A DNA stretch of 64,000 nucleotides. Source: JAFGVL01 sp963662245. Its GTDB lineage: Bacteria > Bacteroidota > Bacteroidia > Bacteroidales > Paludibacteraceae. The notes under the pieces are model-generated. The model made no database searches. It was not told where the DNA came from and saw only the letters and a program-made list of their open reading frames with translations. Of the stretch, positions 26,135 through 35,013 are shown piece by piece. The position numbers and the translations under genes are program-made. The first letter of the stretch is position 1. Every line of letters begins with the position of its first letter. The DNA lies in contig CAXXVQ010000007.1 of the NCBI GenBank assembly GCA_963662245.2, forward strand, positions 62,001-126,000. Direction: 5' to 3'.

Positions 26135-27805
26135 ATGAAAAAAACTTTGATAACAAAATTGCTAATATTCTCAATATCATTAGTAATGCTACCATTATGG
26201 TCATGCATTGATGACAGTATTGACTTAGACAATGTTTCTGATGAAATGAGAATAGGTGGCACATTAGCAGCACCTCTTGGGATCGCAGACCTTAACATTG
26301 AAAAACTTCTTTCTCACTATGAACCGGAAGACAGCTCAAGTATTAGTATCGGAACAAAAGATAACATAATCACCCTGTTCTACAAAGATTCAATGAGCTA
26401 TTCAAACCCAACAAAGCTTGCTCTTGACAGTTCATTATGTATACAACAATTAGTTACTGGCAATGATTTTAACCCAGCGATTACTGGTACAACACCAATA
26501 ACAGGAGAGACACCATACTCATGCTCCAAACAATTTAAAATAACTAAGGTAGCTGATGACGATGAAGCTAAAATAGATAGTATTTACTTTTACTATTCTC
26601 TTATTAGAGTAACATTAAATACAAATATTTCATTCACTGGCAATAGCTATATGGAAGTAAAAATAAAACTACCAAATGCTTCAACAAACGCTTCTGACAA
26701 AATAATCACTGTGAAAAATAGTGATTCAATGCCATATGAACAAAATGTCACAAACTTCTACATTTCGACAACAGATTCATTGACATCTGCAATACCTATG
26801 GATATAACATTTTATCCCAACGGAGGAGCAATCACTATAAACCCAACGGATATAATTGACATTACATTTCAACCTTTAGACAAAGAAAATTCTCAATATG
26901 TCGCATACGGAGATTTCAACTATACTGACATATACAAACAAGCAGAAAAAATCTTTAATGGACTTGACTTATATAGCTACTTACCAGCAGGCAACTTTAT
27001 TAAACCAGTAGATCCGGAAATTAAATTAACTATTACCAGTAATGTCGGATTACCCCTTTCTCTAATTGTTGATGATTTACAATCTCAGATTGTCACCAAC
27101 AATGTTATCAAAGACTCTGCTGAAGCTTCCTTTGCATCTGGAAACATTTTCCCTATTAATGGAGCTATATTAAATGAGAATATTGCGTCATCTCAGGTTC
27201 TGTTTAATAAAGACAATGGACTAGACAATATCTTCAAAATTAAATTTAACGATGCAAAATTAGACATCAGCTTCAAACAAGATTTAACAAAAAAAACGGC
27301 ATCTACCCGCGAATTTATCAGATCTGACAGTAAGGTTGATATGATTACAGACATTAGCATTCCGATATGGCTTAATGCCGGCAGCATTCTAGCATATTCA
27401 GACACATTGAAAAATGTCAATCTAGATGAAATATTAAAAGACGATAGTATGAAGGAATTAGTTCTGAAGTTTGAGAACAAAAACACACTTCCTTTTGGTT
27501 TTGATATTGATGTAAAACTTCTTGATGAAAACTACAACCTGATTCCAAATCAACATACTTATTTATACCATATAGATGCAGCTACAACTGATGACACCGG
27601 AAAAGTCCTTTCCGAAGTTGCAAGTAACTTTTTCATCAAATATAAAAAAGGATTTAATGATGAGCTTACGCAAACAAAACATATACAGCTAAACATTACC
27701 ACTAATGAGCTTTCAAATAAAATAAAAGTTCAAAATACCAATAGTATACAAATCAAATTAGGCGCATATACTTCCGGTGGAATTAGCATAAATTCTAAAG
27801 AGTAA
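26135..27805 (+). CDS. Lipoprotein of unknown function
   Basis: The 556-aa protein has a lipid-attachment signal (hydrophobic stretch to LPLWSC, Cys near residue 24). After it come IDDSIDLDNVSDEMRIGGTL and APLGIADLNIEKLLS, then mostly beta-rich sequence without cysteines, with a long central part (YADFNYT-like strands) and the end IKLGAYTSGGISI. I recall similar lipoproteins encoded beside DUF5723 proteins in Bacteroidota. The next gene starts 17 bases later, so they form an operon and may work together at the outer membrane. No function is known to me. Confidence 0.7.
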   Translation: MKKTLITKLLIFSISLVMLPLWSCIDDSIDLDNVSDEMRIGGTLAAPLGIADLNIEKLLSHYEPEDSSSISIGTKDNIITLFYKDSMSYSNPTKLALDSSLCIQQLVTGNDFNPAITGTTPITGETPYSCSKQFKITKVADDDEAKIDSIYFYYSLIRVTLNTNISFTGNSYMEVKIKLPNASTNASDKIITVKNSDSMPYEQNVTNFYISTTDSLTSAIPMDITFYPNGGAITINPTDIIDITFQPLDKENSQYVAYGDFNYTDIYKQAEKIFNGLDLYSYLPAGNFIKPVDPEIKLTITSNVGLPLSLIVDDLQSQIVTNNVIKDSAEASFASGNIFPINGAILNENIASSQVLFNKDNGLDNIFKIKFNDAKLDISFKQDLTKKTASTREFIRSDSKVDMITDISIPIWLNAGSILAYSDTLKNVNLDEILKDDSMKELVLKFENKNTLPFGFDIDVKLLDENYNLIPNQHTYLYHIDAATTDDTGKVLSEVASNFFIKYKKGFNDELTQTKHIQLNITTNELSNKIKVQNTNSIQIKLGAYTSGGISINSKE

Positions 27806-27821
27806 CTATACATAAAAACAT

Positions 27822-30242
27822 ATGAAAACAATACATAAAATCATAATCCTAATAACATTAGTAACCATTGGGATTTCCAAAATCTATTCTCAGCAAGTAC
27901 ACACAATGTACTTTATGAAAAACATTGAGGAAAGAAATCAATACAACCCTGCTTTCCAACCAATATATAATGTTTACTGGGATCTGCCAATTACACCAAA
28001 TTATAAATTTGAGATTGGGAATAATTCAGTTGATTTCAATGACATAATTTTTTCTAAAAAAATAAATGGCATTGACAGTACCATTACTTTTCTTCATCCT
28101 GAAGCAGATAAAAGTGATTTTCTAAACTCACTGAAGTCTACAACCCATATTGGACAAGAAATGACATTTGATTTAATTGGGTTTGGATTTAGAGTTAAGA
28201 AAAACTATTTTACATTTAACATCAGACAAAAATTTTCATCAAACATCTATTTACCCAAAGACATGTTTGTTTTGTTCCTAGAAGGAACAGACTCAATCAA
28301 TAGCAAAAGTTTTAATTTTGATAAACTAGGAACAAATTCAACCTTGTATACTGAATTTTCTGTCGGTTACTCCAGAATAATCAATGACAAATTAACGCTG
28401 GGAGCCAATGTAAAATACTTGATGGGACAAGCAAATATCTCAACAGACATTGATAAACTAAGACTTAATACAGGAATTGACAATTGGACTATCTCTGGGA
28501 AAGGAAAAATAAACTCATCCGTTCCATTAGTTAATTCACCAATACTTCCTGACGGAACAATTGATTTCGACAATATAACAACTACTCCTTTTGAAGATGC
28601 AGATGTTTTTGACCTTGTTGCAACTTCGAACTGGGGTCTTGGGCTAGATTTAGGTGCAACTTACAAGTTGTTACCTAATTTAGAACTTTCATCATCATTA
28701 ACTGATATCGGATTTATTAGATGGAAAGAAAATGTCACAAACAGTTCTTTTAACGATGACTTCTCTTTTTCTGGTGTAAATATTGACCCCGATAGCGACA
28801 TAGAAGACAATGCAGATAGTATCTGGAATGATTTTAAAGATATATTTGGAGCAAATGGATCTAATAATGCTTACACTACATACTTATCTACAAGATTTAA
28901 TCTTGGGGGTGAATATTCAATAGTGAATGACAAAATTGGATTTGGTCTATTATCATCAACATTATTTACAGGCGTATCTGCTCATTCTGACTTAACTGCA
29001 TCTTCAAATTTCAGACCTTACAACTGGTTTAGTGCCAGTTTTAGCTACTCATTATTAGATGGACAATGGAGCTGCTTTGGTGCCGGTATTCAAATCAAGA
29101 TACTTCCATTTAACATGTATATTGCTTTAGATCATATCCCAACAACATTCACTTCCGAATATATACCAACACACCTAAAATCATTCAATATTCAAACCGG
29201 GTTAGTAATGTCGATCAATGACCCTAAAAAAGTTGGTGATGATGACAAAGATAAAGTGAAAAACAGAAAAGACAAATGCCCTGACACTCCATATGGTTAC
29301 TTAGTTGATAAGGATGGATGTACTGTTGATACAGATAAAGATGGAGTTCCTGATAACTTAGATAAGTGTCCTGGAACACCTGCTGGAATATTTGTTGACT
29401 CAGTTGGCTGCCCACTTGATGATGATAAAGATGGAGTAAATAACAATATTGACAAATGCCCTAATACTCCTGAAGGAGTTCAAGTTGACTCTGTAGGATG
29501 TCCACTAGATGGAGATAATGATGGAGTTGCTGACTACCTTGACAAATGCCCTAATACTCCAGCAAACACTAGAGTTGACTCAGTTGGTTGTCCATTTGAC
29601 AGTGATGGTGATGGCGTATTAGACATAAATGATGCTTGTCCAGGAACTCCTAAAGAAGCATATGGAACTATTAACGAAAAAGGTTGTCCTAAGGATACTG
29701 ATGGTGATGGCGTTGCAGATTATCTAGACCTTTGCCCTGGAACACCAAAAGAAGCCTTTGGCAAAGTTGATATTAAAGGATGCGTTCTTGATACTGACAG
29801 TGATGGCGTAGCAGACTATATGGATAATTGCCCTAGAACTCCAGGAGTTGTCAGCAACCATGGATGCCCTGAGATTAAAGCTGCTGAGAAGAAAATCTTT
29901 GAAAAAGCACTTAAAGGAATTGAATTCGAATCAGGAAAAGCAATTATCAAGTCATCGTCTTTTGCTATTCTAAATCAGATTGCATTGATTATGAAAAACA
30001 ACCCAAGTTATCAGCTACAAATAAATGGACACACAGATAATGTTGGTAGCTCAGAAAAGAATCAAGTATTGTCTGAACAAAGAGCAGAAGCAGTAAAAGA
30101 CTACATTAGCAAAAAAGATATTGAAAGTAGCAGAATGGCAACTGAAGGTTATGGAGATATCATGCCTATTGCTGATAATGGCACAAAAGCCGGGCGTGCT
30201 AAAAACAGACGCGTAGAGTTTATAGTGAAGTTTGAAGAATAG
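27822..30242 (+). CDS. DUF5723 / thrombospondin type 3 / OmpA fusion outer-membrane protein
   Basis: The 806-aa product has a signal peptide (to IYS, ~residue 22). Residues 25-470 form a DUF5723-type beta barrel (MYFMKNIEERNQYNPAF start, FGFRVKKNYFTFNIRQKFS, GFGLLSSTLFTGVSAHSDL). Residues 480-685 hold about seven calcium-binding thrombospondin type 3 repeats of the form DxDxDGVxDxxDxCPxTP. Residues 690-806 are an OmpA peptidoglycan-binding domain with INGHTDNVGSSEKNQVLSEQ and KNRRVEFIV. It should span the outer membrane and tether it to the cell wall. It is cotranscribed with the lipoprotein before it. Confidence 0.85.
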   Translation: MKTIHKIIILITLVTIGISKIYSQQVHTMYFMKNIEERNQYNPAFQPIYNVYWDLPITPNYKFEIGNNSVDFNDIIFSKKINGIDSTITFLHPEADKSDFLNSLKSTTHIGQEMTFDLIGFGFRVKKNYFTFNIRQKFSSNIYLPKDMFVLFLEGTDSINSKSFNFDKLGTNSTLYTEFSVGYSRIINDKLTLGANVKYLMGQANISTDIDKLRLNTGIDNWTISGKGKINSSVPLVNSPILPDGTIDFDNITTTPFEDADVFDLVATSNWGLGLDLGATYKLLPNLELSSSLTDIGFIRWKENVTNSSFNDDFSFSGVNIDPDSDIEDNADSIWNDFKDIFGANGSNNAYTTYLSTRFNLGGEYSIVNDKIGFGLLSSTLFTGVSAHSDLTASSNFRPYNWFSASFSYSLLDGQWSCFGAGIQIKILPFNMYIALDHIPTTFTSEYIPTHLKSFNIQTGLVMSINDPKKVGDDDKDKVKNRKDKCPDTPYGYLVDKDGCTVDTDKDGVPDNLDKCPGTPAGIFVDSVGCPLDDDKDGVNNNIDKCPNTPEGVQVDSVGCPLDGDNDGVADYLDKCPNTPANTRVDSVGCPFDSDGDGVLDINDACPGTPKEAYGTINEKGCPKDTDGDGVADYLDLCPGTPKEAFGKVDIKGCVLDTDSDGVADYMDNCPRTPGVVSNHGCPEIKAAEKKIFEKALKGIEFESGKAIIKSSSFAILNQIALIMKNNPSYQLQINGHTDNVGSSEKNQVLSEQRAEAVKDYISKKDIESSRMATEGYGDIMPIADNGTKAGRAKNRRVEFIVKFEE

Positions 30243-30256
30243 ATAAACTAACAATA

Positions 30257-30290
30257 AAAAAACGGGAAGTAATTTACTTCCCGTTTTTTA
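30257..30290. terminator. Bidirectional terminator between the OmpA fusion gene and the ArsC-like gene
   Basis: AAAAACGGGAAGTAA (30258-30272) pairs with TTACTTCCCGTTTTT (30274-30288) between converging genes. Confidence 0.9.
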
Positions 30291-30300
30291 TACATATAAA

Positions 30301-30699
30301 TCAATCACAAGGATTTAAAAGATTAGGACAGCCTTGCACATGACTTACATCAGCATTATTCAAAAGCCTATCCACAAGCTCATTATTAAAGCCACAAACC
30401 TTTTCGCCTTCTGCATCAATAAGTGGCCTCCTAATTAAATACGGGTCATTTTTCATAGCTACAATAGCAGTATCCTCATCATAACAAGATGGAACAACCT
30501 CTCCTGACTTAATACGGGGAGCCGAAGGGTTAAACCAATCTACAACAGGAATCCCTACAAAAAAACTCTTTAAAGCTTCTGTACCCCATTTTTCTTCTAA
30601 AAGCGAGAAGGCAACAACTTCATGCCCTGCAGCTTTGAGCATTTCCTTTTGCTTTGTGTTATTTATACACCCAGGCTTTTCATAAAATTTAATCACCAT
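30301..30699 (-). CDS. ArsC/Spx-family nitrogenase-associated protein (NifO-like)
   Basis: The 132-aa thioredoxin-fold protein begins VIKFYEKPGCINNTKQKEML with a single N-terminal Cys near 10, and continues LKAAGHEVV, FFVGIPVVDWFNPSAPRIKS and RRPLIDAEGEKVCGF, where the RRPL motif is typical of the ArsC family. The combination with DWFNPSAPRIKSGEV matches the subgroup known as nitrogenase-associated (ArsC_NifO) rather than arsenate reductase. The C-terminus adds two further cysteines (QGCPNLLNPCD). It lies 20 bases after a CCE_0567/DUF683-type gene on the same strand, which supports the nif-associated call. Exact function is unknown. Confidence 0.75.
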   Translation of the reverse strand: MVIKFYEKPGCINNTKQKEMLKAAGHEVVAFSLLEEKWGTEALKSFFVGIPVVDWFNPSAPRIKSGEVVPSCYDEDTAIVAMKNDPYLIRRPLIDAEGEKVCGFNNELVDRLLNNADVSHVQGCPNLLNPCD

Positions 30700-30719
30700 A
30701 ACATTCTGTTATTTACTGT

Positions 30720-30920
30720 TTATTCTCTATATAATTGCTTATTCAACTCACTCCATTCTTTACAAGCTATGTATGTTGCTTCTGCAAATGCTGGAATATC
30801 TTCAAAATCAGCAAGCAACCGATCTTCAATTAAATCATGAAGCTCACTTGCTTTTTGAGAAAGCTTAAACTTCGCTTTCTTTACTTTGATTTCAAGTTCT
30901 TTTAATTGTTCTTCTGTCAT
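30720..30920 (-). CDS. CCE_0567-family metalloprotein (DUF683, Rop-like)
   Basis: The 66-aa all-helical product reads MTEEQLKELEIKVKKAKFKL and then QKASELHDLIEDRLLADFED and IPAFAEATYIACKEWSELNK. This is the pattern of the DUF683/CCE_0567 family, small two-helix metalloproteins usually found in nif gene clusters. I start at ATG 30920; an upstream in-frame ATG would add 18 residues (MFVFYGLMFVVC...) not seen in the family. The His in ELHDLIED is a likely metal ligand. It is the first gene of a two-gene unit with the NifO-like gene. Confidence 0.75.
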   Translation of the reverse strand: MTEEQLKELEIKVKKAKFKLSQKASELHDLIEDRLLADFEDIPAFAEATYIACKEWSELNKQLYRE

Positions 30921-31100
30921 AATTGTATACTTTTTAAAGCACACAACAAACATCAAACCATAGAATACAAACATTTGATTACCTGTATATTACATGTAAT
31001 TAAAAATATTAAAGCGCTACTAAAATGTAAGTGATAAAATTAATTCTTACTAAAAGGAAGAAGGAAAGGTAGAAATTGTGTAATTTTGACGCAGTCTAAA

Positions 31101-31142
31101 TAAAAAAGGGTCAATAAACATATATTTATTGACCCTTTTGAT
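31101..31142 (-). terminator. Terminator downstream of tRNA-His
   Basis: On the minus strand AAAAGGGTCAATAAA pairs with TTTATTGACCCTTTT (31139-31125 with 31118-31104), followed by further Us. Confidence 0.85.
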
Positions 31143-31143
31143 G

Positions 31144-31218
31144 GGTGGAAGACCGGTCTCGAACCGGCGACCTTCTGAACCACAATCAGACGCTCTAACC
31201 AACTGAGCTACAACCACC
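31144..31218 (-). tRNA. tRNA-His (GTG anticodon)
   Basis: The minus strand reads GGTGGTTGTAGCTCAGTTGG, then the D-loop, an anticodon arm TCTGA-TTGTGGT-TCAGA with anticodon GTG, and a T arm GCCGG-TTCGAGA-CCGGT. The leading extra G at position -1 pairs with C73, as expected for tRNA-His. The acceptor stem has two T-T mismatches (positions 5 and 6 against CTTCCAC). CCA is not encoded in full (CAT follows C73). Confidence 0.93.
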
Positions 31219-31280
31219 GTGTTTTGCGGTTGCAAATATAGTACAACAAAAACATATACGCAATACTTTTTTCTTATCAA

Positions 31281-31970
31281 ATGAAATATTTCGCATACAA
31301 TCCAGAAATTGAGTTACAACTCACTAAAATCAAAAAAACTATCACTCTGTCAATGAATGGTATAACTTCGGACAGGATGAAAGAAGCAAATATCACTTAT
31401 AAAGAAAATTTCGGGGTATCATTACCGAGAATCAAAGAAATCAGCCAATATTACACCCCGGAAAAGCAATTAGCAGAACAACTTTGGAATCAAAAAATCA
31501 GAGAAATGATGATTCTTGCCACCTTATTATATCCTAATTCAGAATTTAAAGAGGAAATTGCTAGAGAATGGATAACTGATTTAAGTAATGAGGAAATTGC
31601 GCAACAATTTTCGTCAAACTTACTATCTAAAATTGATATCTCAACAACAACTGTTGACGAATGGCTGAAAACGAAAAATCAATATACGATAGCTGGAGCA
31701 TTACTATATGTAGGGAAAAGGCTCAATCTATTCAATAATGAATTTATTGAAAACATAATAAAGGTCATCATCACTCTTTCTAATCAAGCAGATATAAAGA
31801 TTTTCCACTCTATGTCAGTATGCCTTAGATTAATATGCCGTAGCAACAAAGAAATTGCAGACATTATATTAGAGAAGATAAAAGACTTTGATAAGCAACC
31901 AATCTTCTCACAAAAGTACATCCACAACGAGGTAATGCAAGAGTACACCTTTATATATGGAACTATCTGA
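31281..31970 (+). CDS. AlkD-like HEAT-repeat protein (DNA alkylation repair family)
   Basis: The 229-aa product is entirely helical. The pattern NFGVSLPRIKEISQYYTPEK, QLAEQLWNQKIREMMILATL, EIAREWITDLSNEEIAQQF and the later helices fit the DNA alkylation repair (AlkD/AlkC-like HEAT) family, which binds and sometimes excises alkylated bases. The key Trp and Asp residues of active AlkD cannot be aligned with certainty here. It is divergent from tRNA-His and only 11 bases before the Fur-family gene. Confidence 0.65.
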   Translation: MKYFAYNPEIELQLTKIKKTITLSMNGITSDRMKEANITYKENFGVSLPRIKEISQYYTPEKQLAEQLWNQKIREMMILATLLYPNSEFKEEIAREWITDLSNEEIAQQFSSNLLSKIDISTTTVDEWLKTKNQYTIAGALLYVGKRLNLFNNEFIENIIKVIITLSNQADIKIFHSMSVCLRLICRSNKEIADIILEKIKDFDKQPIFSQKYIHNEVMQEYTFIYGTI

Positions 31971-31981
31971 TTTATTTTGAT

Positions 31982-32455
31982 ATGAAAAAACAAAAAAAAT
32001 CCATAAAACAAGAAACGCTAAACGAAGCAAAAAAGCTCCTATCAGAATACCTAAGCAAAAAAAAATTACGCAAAACCCAGGAACGCTTTGCCGTACTAGA
32101 ACTTATTTACTCTATAAAAGGTCATTTTGACACAGAAACACTTCTTAAACTTATCAAAGACCAATATCCATTAAGCAGAGCTACCTTATATAATACAATA
32201 AATCTACTGCTTGAATGTAACTTAATTATTAAACATCAATTTGATAAGAGTGGATCGGCAACATATGAAAAAGCTCTTAAAACAAACCACAATCACCTAA
32301 TCTGTTCTCAATGTGGGACAATTAGAGAATTTGGTGACGAAAGCTTACGCAAAATAATTCAATATAAACCTTTGCGAGGATTTCAAACTTCACACTACAC
32401 CTTATATATATATGGAATTTGCTCAAAATGTGCAAAATCTATGGAAAAGAAATAG
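31982..32455 (+). CDS. Fur-family metal/redox-responsive transcriptional regulator
   Basis: The 157-aa protein has an N-terminal winged helix (RKTQERFAVLELIYSIKGHF, YPLSRATLYNTINLLLEC) and a C-terminal dimerisation domain with two zinc pairs, CSQC near 110 and CSKC near 150, plus HNHLI. These are the hallmarks of the Fur/Zur/PerR group, but the sensed metal or oxidant cannot be read from sequence. The first 20 residues are lysine-rich. It follows the AlkD-like gene by 11 bases. Confidence 0.88.
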   Translation: MKKQKKSIKQETLNEAKKLLSEYLSKKKLRKTQERFAVLELIYSIKGHFDTETLLKLIKDQYPLSRATLYNTINLLLECNLIIKHQFDKSGSATYEKALKTNHNHLICSQCGTIREFGDESLRKIIQYKPLRGFQTSHYTLYIYGICSKCAKSMEKK

Positions 32456-32536
32456 CACACGACTCTAAAATATTATAAGTCTGTTTCACAAAAAAGCATT
32501 ATCTTTATGCGCTGAAAAATTATAAAGTGTTATGCT

Positions 32537-32613
32537 TTATGTTTCATTGCGTTGTCCGTCAATTGTACGGACAATTTTATGTTTCATCCACAACAAGAAA
32601 AAATTTTGTTGTG
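32537..32613 (+). promoter_or_regulatory. purA leader with two hairpins and a direct repeat
   Basis: TTGTCCGT/ACGGACAA (32552-32559 with 32567-32574) and CACAACAA/TTGTTGTG (32589-32596 with 32606-32613) can fold in turn; each is preceded by TTTATGTTTCAT. The first ends in TTTTAT and may terminate the upstream fur transcript. A regulatory role for purA is only inferred. Confidence 0.4.
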
Positions 32614-32647
32614 ATACATTTTCAACTAATTATAAATTATTCTCAAA

Positions 32648-33910
32648 ATGAAAGTAGATGTCTTGTTAGGTCTTCAGTGGGGTGACGAAGGAAAAGGAAA
32701 AGTAGTAGATGTACTAACACCAAAGTATGATATCATTAGTCGCTTTCAAGGTGGACCAAATGCTGGGCACACCTTAGAATTTGAAGGACAAAAATATGTA
32801 CTTCGTTCAATCCCATCAGGAATCTTCCAAGGAGATAAAATCAACATAATAGGAAACGGCGTTGTTCTTGACCCTGCTCTTTTTAAAGCTGAAGTTGAAT
32901 CACTAGAAGCTTCTGGTCATGATTTAACCAAAAGATTACATGTTTCTAAAAAGGCGCACCTAATACTACCTACTCACCGTTTACTTGATGCTGCATACGA
33001 ACAAGCTAAAGGTGATGCTAAAATTGGCACAACCGGAAAAGGTATCGGACCAACATATACTGACAAAATTAGCCGTAACGGAGTTAGAGTTGGAGACATC
33101 CTTCACAACTTTGAAGAGAAGTATGCTAACGCAATTGCAAAACACAAAAAGATTCTTGCCCAATACAATTTTGAATACGACCTTGCTCCTATCGAAAAAG
33201 AATGGATGGAAGGAATTGAAAAACTTAAACAATTTACTCTTGTAGATAGCGAACACCAAATCAACAAATACATTCAATCCGGAAAAAGCATCCTAGCAGA
33301 AGGCGCACAAGGAACAATGCTTGATATCGATTTCGGATCATACCCATTTGTTACTTCTTCAAATACAATTACAGCAGGAGCATGTACTGGTCTTGGTGTA
33401 GCTCCAACAAACATAGGAGATGTGTTTGGTATCTTCAAAGCATATTGCACAAGAGTAGGGAGTGGTCCATTCCCTACAGAGCTTTTTGATGAAGACGGTG
33501 AAAAGCTTCGCAAGAATGGTTTTGAGTTTGGATCAGTAACCGGTCGCCCTCGTAGATGCGGATGGGTAGATCTAGTTGCACTGAAATACGCTATCATGAT
33601 AAATGGCGTTTCAAAACTAATCATGATGAAAAGTGATGTGATGGATGCTTTTGAAACCATTAAAGCATGTGTTGCTTATAAGATAAATGGCGAAATCACT
33701 TCAGAGTTCCCTTATGAAGCTACTGACAATATCGAACCAGTTTATCAAGAATTCAAAGGATGGAAAACTGACATGACAAAAATGCAGTCTGAAAAAGAAT
33801 TCCCTCAAGAATTCTCTAACTACTTAAATTTCCTTGAGAAACAATTAGGCGTTGATATTTATATCGTTTCTGTGGGGCCAGACCGCGATCAAACTATCAT
33901 TAGGAAGTAA
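32648..33910 (+). CDS. purA: Adenylosuccinate synthetase
   Basis: The 420-aa GTP-dependent enzyme joins IMP and aspartate on the route to AMP. It starts VDVLLGLQWGDEGKGKVVDV with the P-loop-like GDEGKGK (near 12), then GGPNAGHTLEF, GTTGKGIGPTYTDKISRNGV, LAEGAQGTMLDIDFGSYPFV and the switch RVGSGPFPTEL...GSVTGRPRRCGWVDL, shown here in short blocks. Length is normal. A terminator follows at 33934. Confidence 0.97.
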   Translation: MKVDVLLGLQWGDEGKGKVVDVLTPKYDIISRFQGGPNAGHTLEFEGQKYVLRSIPSGIFQGDKINIIGNGVVLDPALFKAEVESLEASGHDLTKRLHVSKKAHLILPTHRLLDAAYEQAKGDAKIGTTGKGIGPTYTDKISRNGVRVGDILHNFEEKYANAIAKHKKILAQYNFEYDLAPIEKEWMEGIEKLKQFTLVDSEHQINKYIQSGKSILAEGAQGTMLDIDFGSYPFVTSSNTITAGACTGLGVAPTNIGDVFGIFKAYCTRVGSGPFPTELFDEDGEKLRKNGFEFGSVTGRPRRCGWVDLVALKYAIMINGVSKLIMMKSDVMDAFETIKACVAYKINGEITSEFPYEATDNIEPVYQEFKGWKTDMTKMQSEKEFPQEFSNYLNFLEKQLGVDIYIVSVGPDRDQTIIRK

Positions 33911-33933
33911 TACAATTACAAATACAACTCTTA

Positions 33934-33970
33934 AGCCTGCCTTACCTCTGAGTACTGGCAGGCTTTTTGA
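33934..33970 (+). terminator. Terminator after purA
   Basis: AGCCTGCC (33934-33941) pairs with GGCAGGCT (33957-33964) followed by TTTTT. Confidence 0.85.
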
Positions 33971-34001
33971 CATAACACACTAAACTTTAAAACTAGAAAT
34001 T

Positions 34002-34673
34002 ATGTATTGGATAATATTCATTGGCACCATACTGGCAAGCTGGCTAGTATCAAGCAATCTGAAAAACAAATTTAAGAAATACTCAAAAATCCCACTAAGC
34101 CTATCAGGAAAAGAAATTGCTGAAAAAATGCTTAGAGATAATGGCCTTACAGATGTAAAAGTCATTTCCACATCAGGCATGCTTACCGACCATTACAACC
34201 CAGCAACAAAAACAGTTAACCTAAGTGAAGGAGTTTACAACTCCAACAACATTGCAGCTGCAGCTGTTGCTGCACACGAATGCGGACACGCTGTTCAACA
34301 TGCAAAAGCCTATGCACCATTACAGCTAAGATCAAAGCTAGTTCCAGTCGTAAGTTTTTCTTCTCAATGGATGCAGTGGATAATTCTTGCCGGACTATTA
34401 TTGGTAAACCACCTAGGAAATACATTATTACTAGCAGGTATAGTCATGTTTGCATTCACTACACTTTTTAGCTTTGTTACACTCCCTGTCGAAATCGATG
34501 CAAGCAAAAGAGCTTTAGCTTGGTTAAGCAATGCAGGCATTACAAATATTGAAACACACGATAAAGCTAAAGATGCATTAAAATCTGCAGCATACACCTA
34601 TGTAGTCGCAGCTATTGGCTCACTAGCAACACTTGCATACTACATTATGATATACATGGGAAGAAGAGATTAA
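34002..34673 (+). CDS. Zn-dependent membrane metallopeptidase (YugP-like)
   Basis: The 223-aa protein has an N-terminal membrane segment (YWIIFIGTILASWLV), a conserved HYNPATKTVNLSEGVY block, the zinc site AAHECGHAVQHA near residue 92, and hydrophobic segments near 115-160 and 195-215. These match PF04298-type putative neutral zinc peptidases such as YugP, which are integral membrane proteins. Substrates are not known to me. It follows purA after a terminator and is probably transcribed alone. Confidence 0.88.
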   Translation: MYWIIFIGTILASWLVSSNLKNKFKKYSKIPLSLSGKEIAEKMLRDNGLTDVKVISTSGMLTDHYNPATKTVNLSEGVYNSNNIAAAAVAAHECGHAVQHAKAYAPLQLRSKLVPVVSFSSQWMQWIILAGLLLVNHLGNTLLLAGIVMFAFTTLFSFVTLPVEIDASKRALAWLSNAGITNIETHDKAKDALKSAAYTYVVAAIGSLATLAYYIMIYMGRRD

Positions 34674-34690
34674 CATATTTTTGCTTCGAC

Positions 34691-34734
34691 AAAAAAAGCC
34701 ATTAAGAGATACTCTATTTCTTAATGGCTTTTTT
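34691..34734 (+). terminator. Terminator after the metallopeptidase gene
   Basis: AGCCATTAAGA (34697-34707) pairs with TCTTAATGGCT (34719-34729) followed by TTTTT. Confidence 0.88.
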
Positions 34735-34897
34735 ACATTTACAATAATTAAATATGTTATTAAACAGAAAAACAAATGCGAACGATAACATTTGTTAAAA
34801 TTTTTTAACATATCGCAAAGCAGCCAAAAGTAGGGCATTTCAAGTCAAGAATACATATGTTTTACGACACTGTTAATAAATATGTAAATATACCACT

Positions 34898-34978
34898 TTT
34901 GGGCTATCCGTAATTTCTTATATTTGCGTATCTTTGTAAGTAATAAGCAAACCTATAAATGTTAAAATTTTAACATTT
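34898..34978 (+). promoter_or_regulatory. Promoter region and palindromic leader of the surface-protein cluster
   Basis: The 340-base gap before 35014 holds TTTG (34898-34901), then TATATTTG (34919-34926) and TATCTTTG (34929-34936), two -7 candidates. Downstream in the leader lies a perfect 22-bp palindrome AAATGTTAAAATTTTAACAT plus TT (34957-34978). A related but imperfect TTAAAATTTTTTAACAT lies upstream at 34795-34812. Confidence 0.5.
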
Positions 34979-35013
34979 AAGAAATAGAAAATAATATTTA
35001 AACTATACCCCCT

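Noticed and set aside
31050..31280. A 76-codon minus-strand ORF
   Set aside because: It is the translation of the tRNA-His gene (VAQLVRASDCGSEGRRFETG-like string typical of tRNA read-through).
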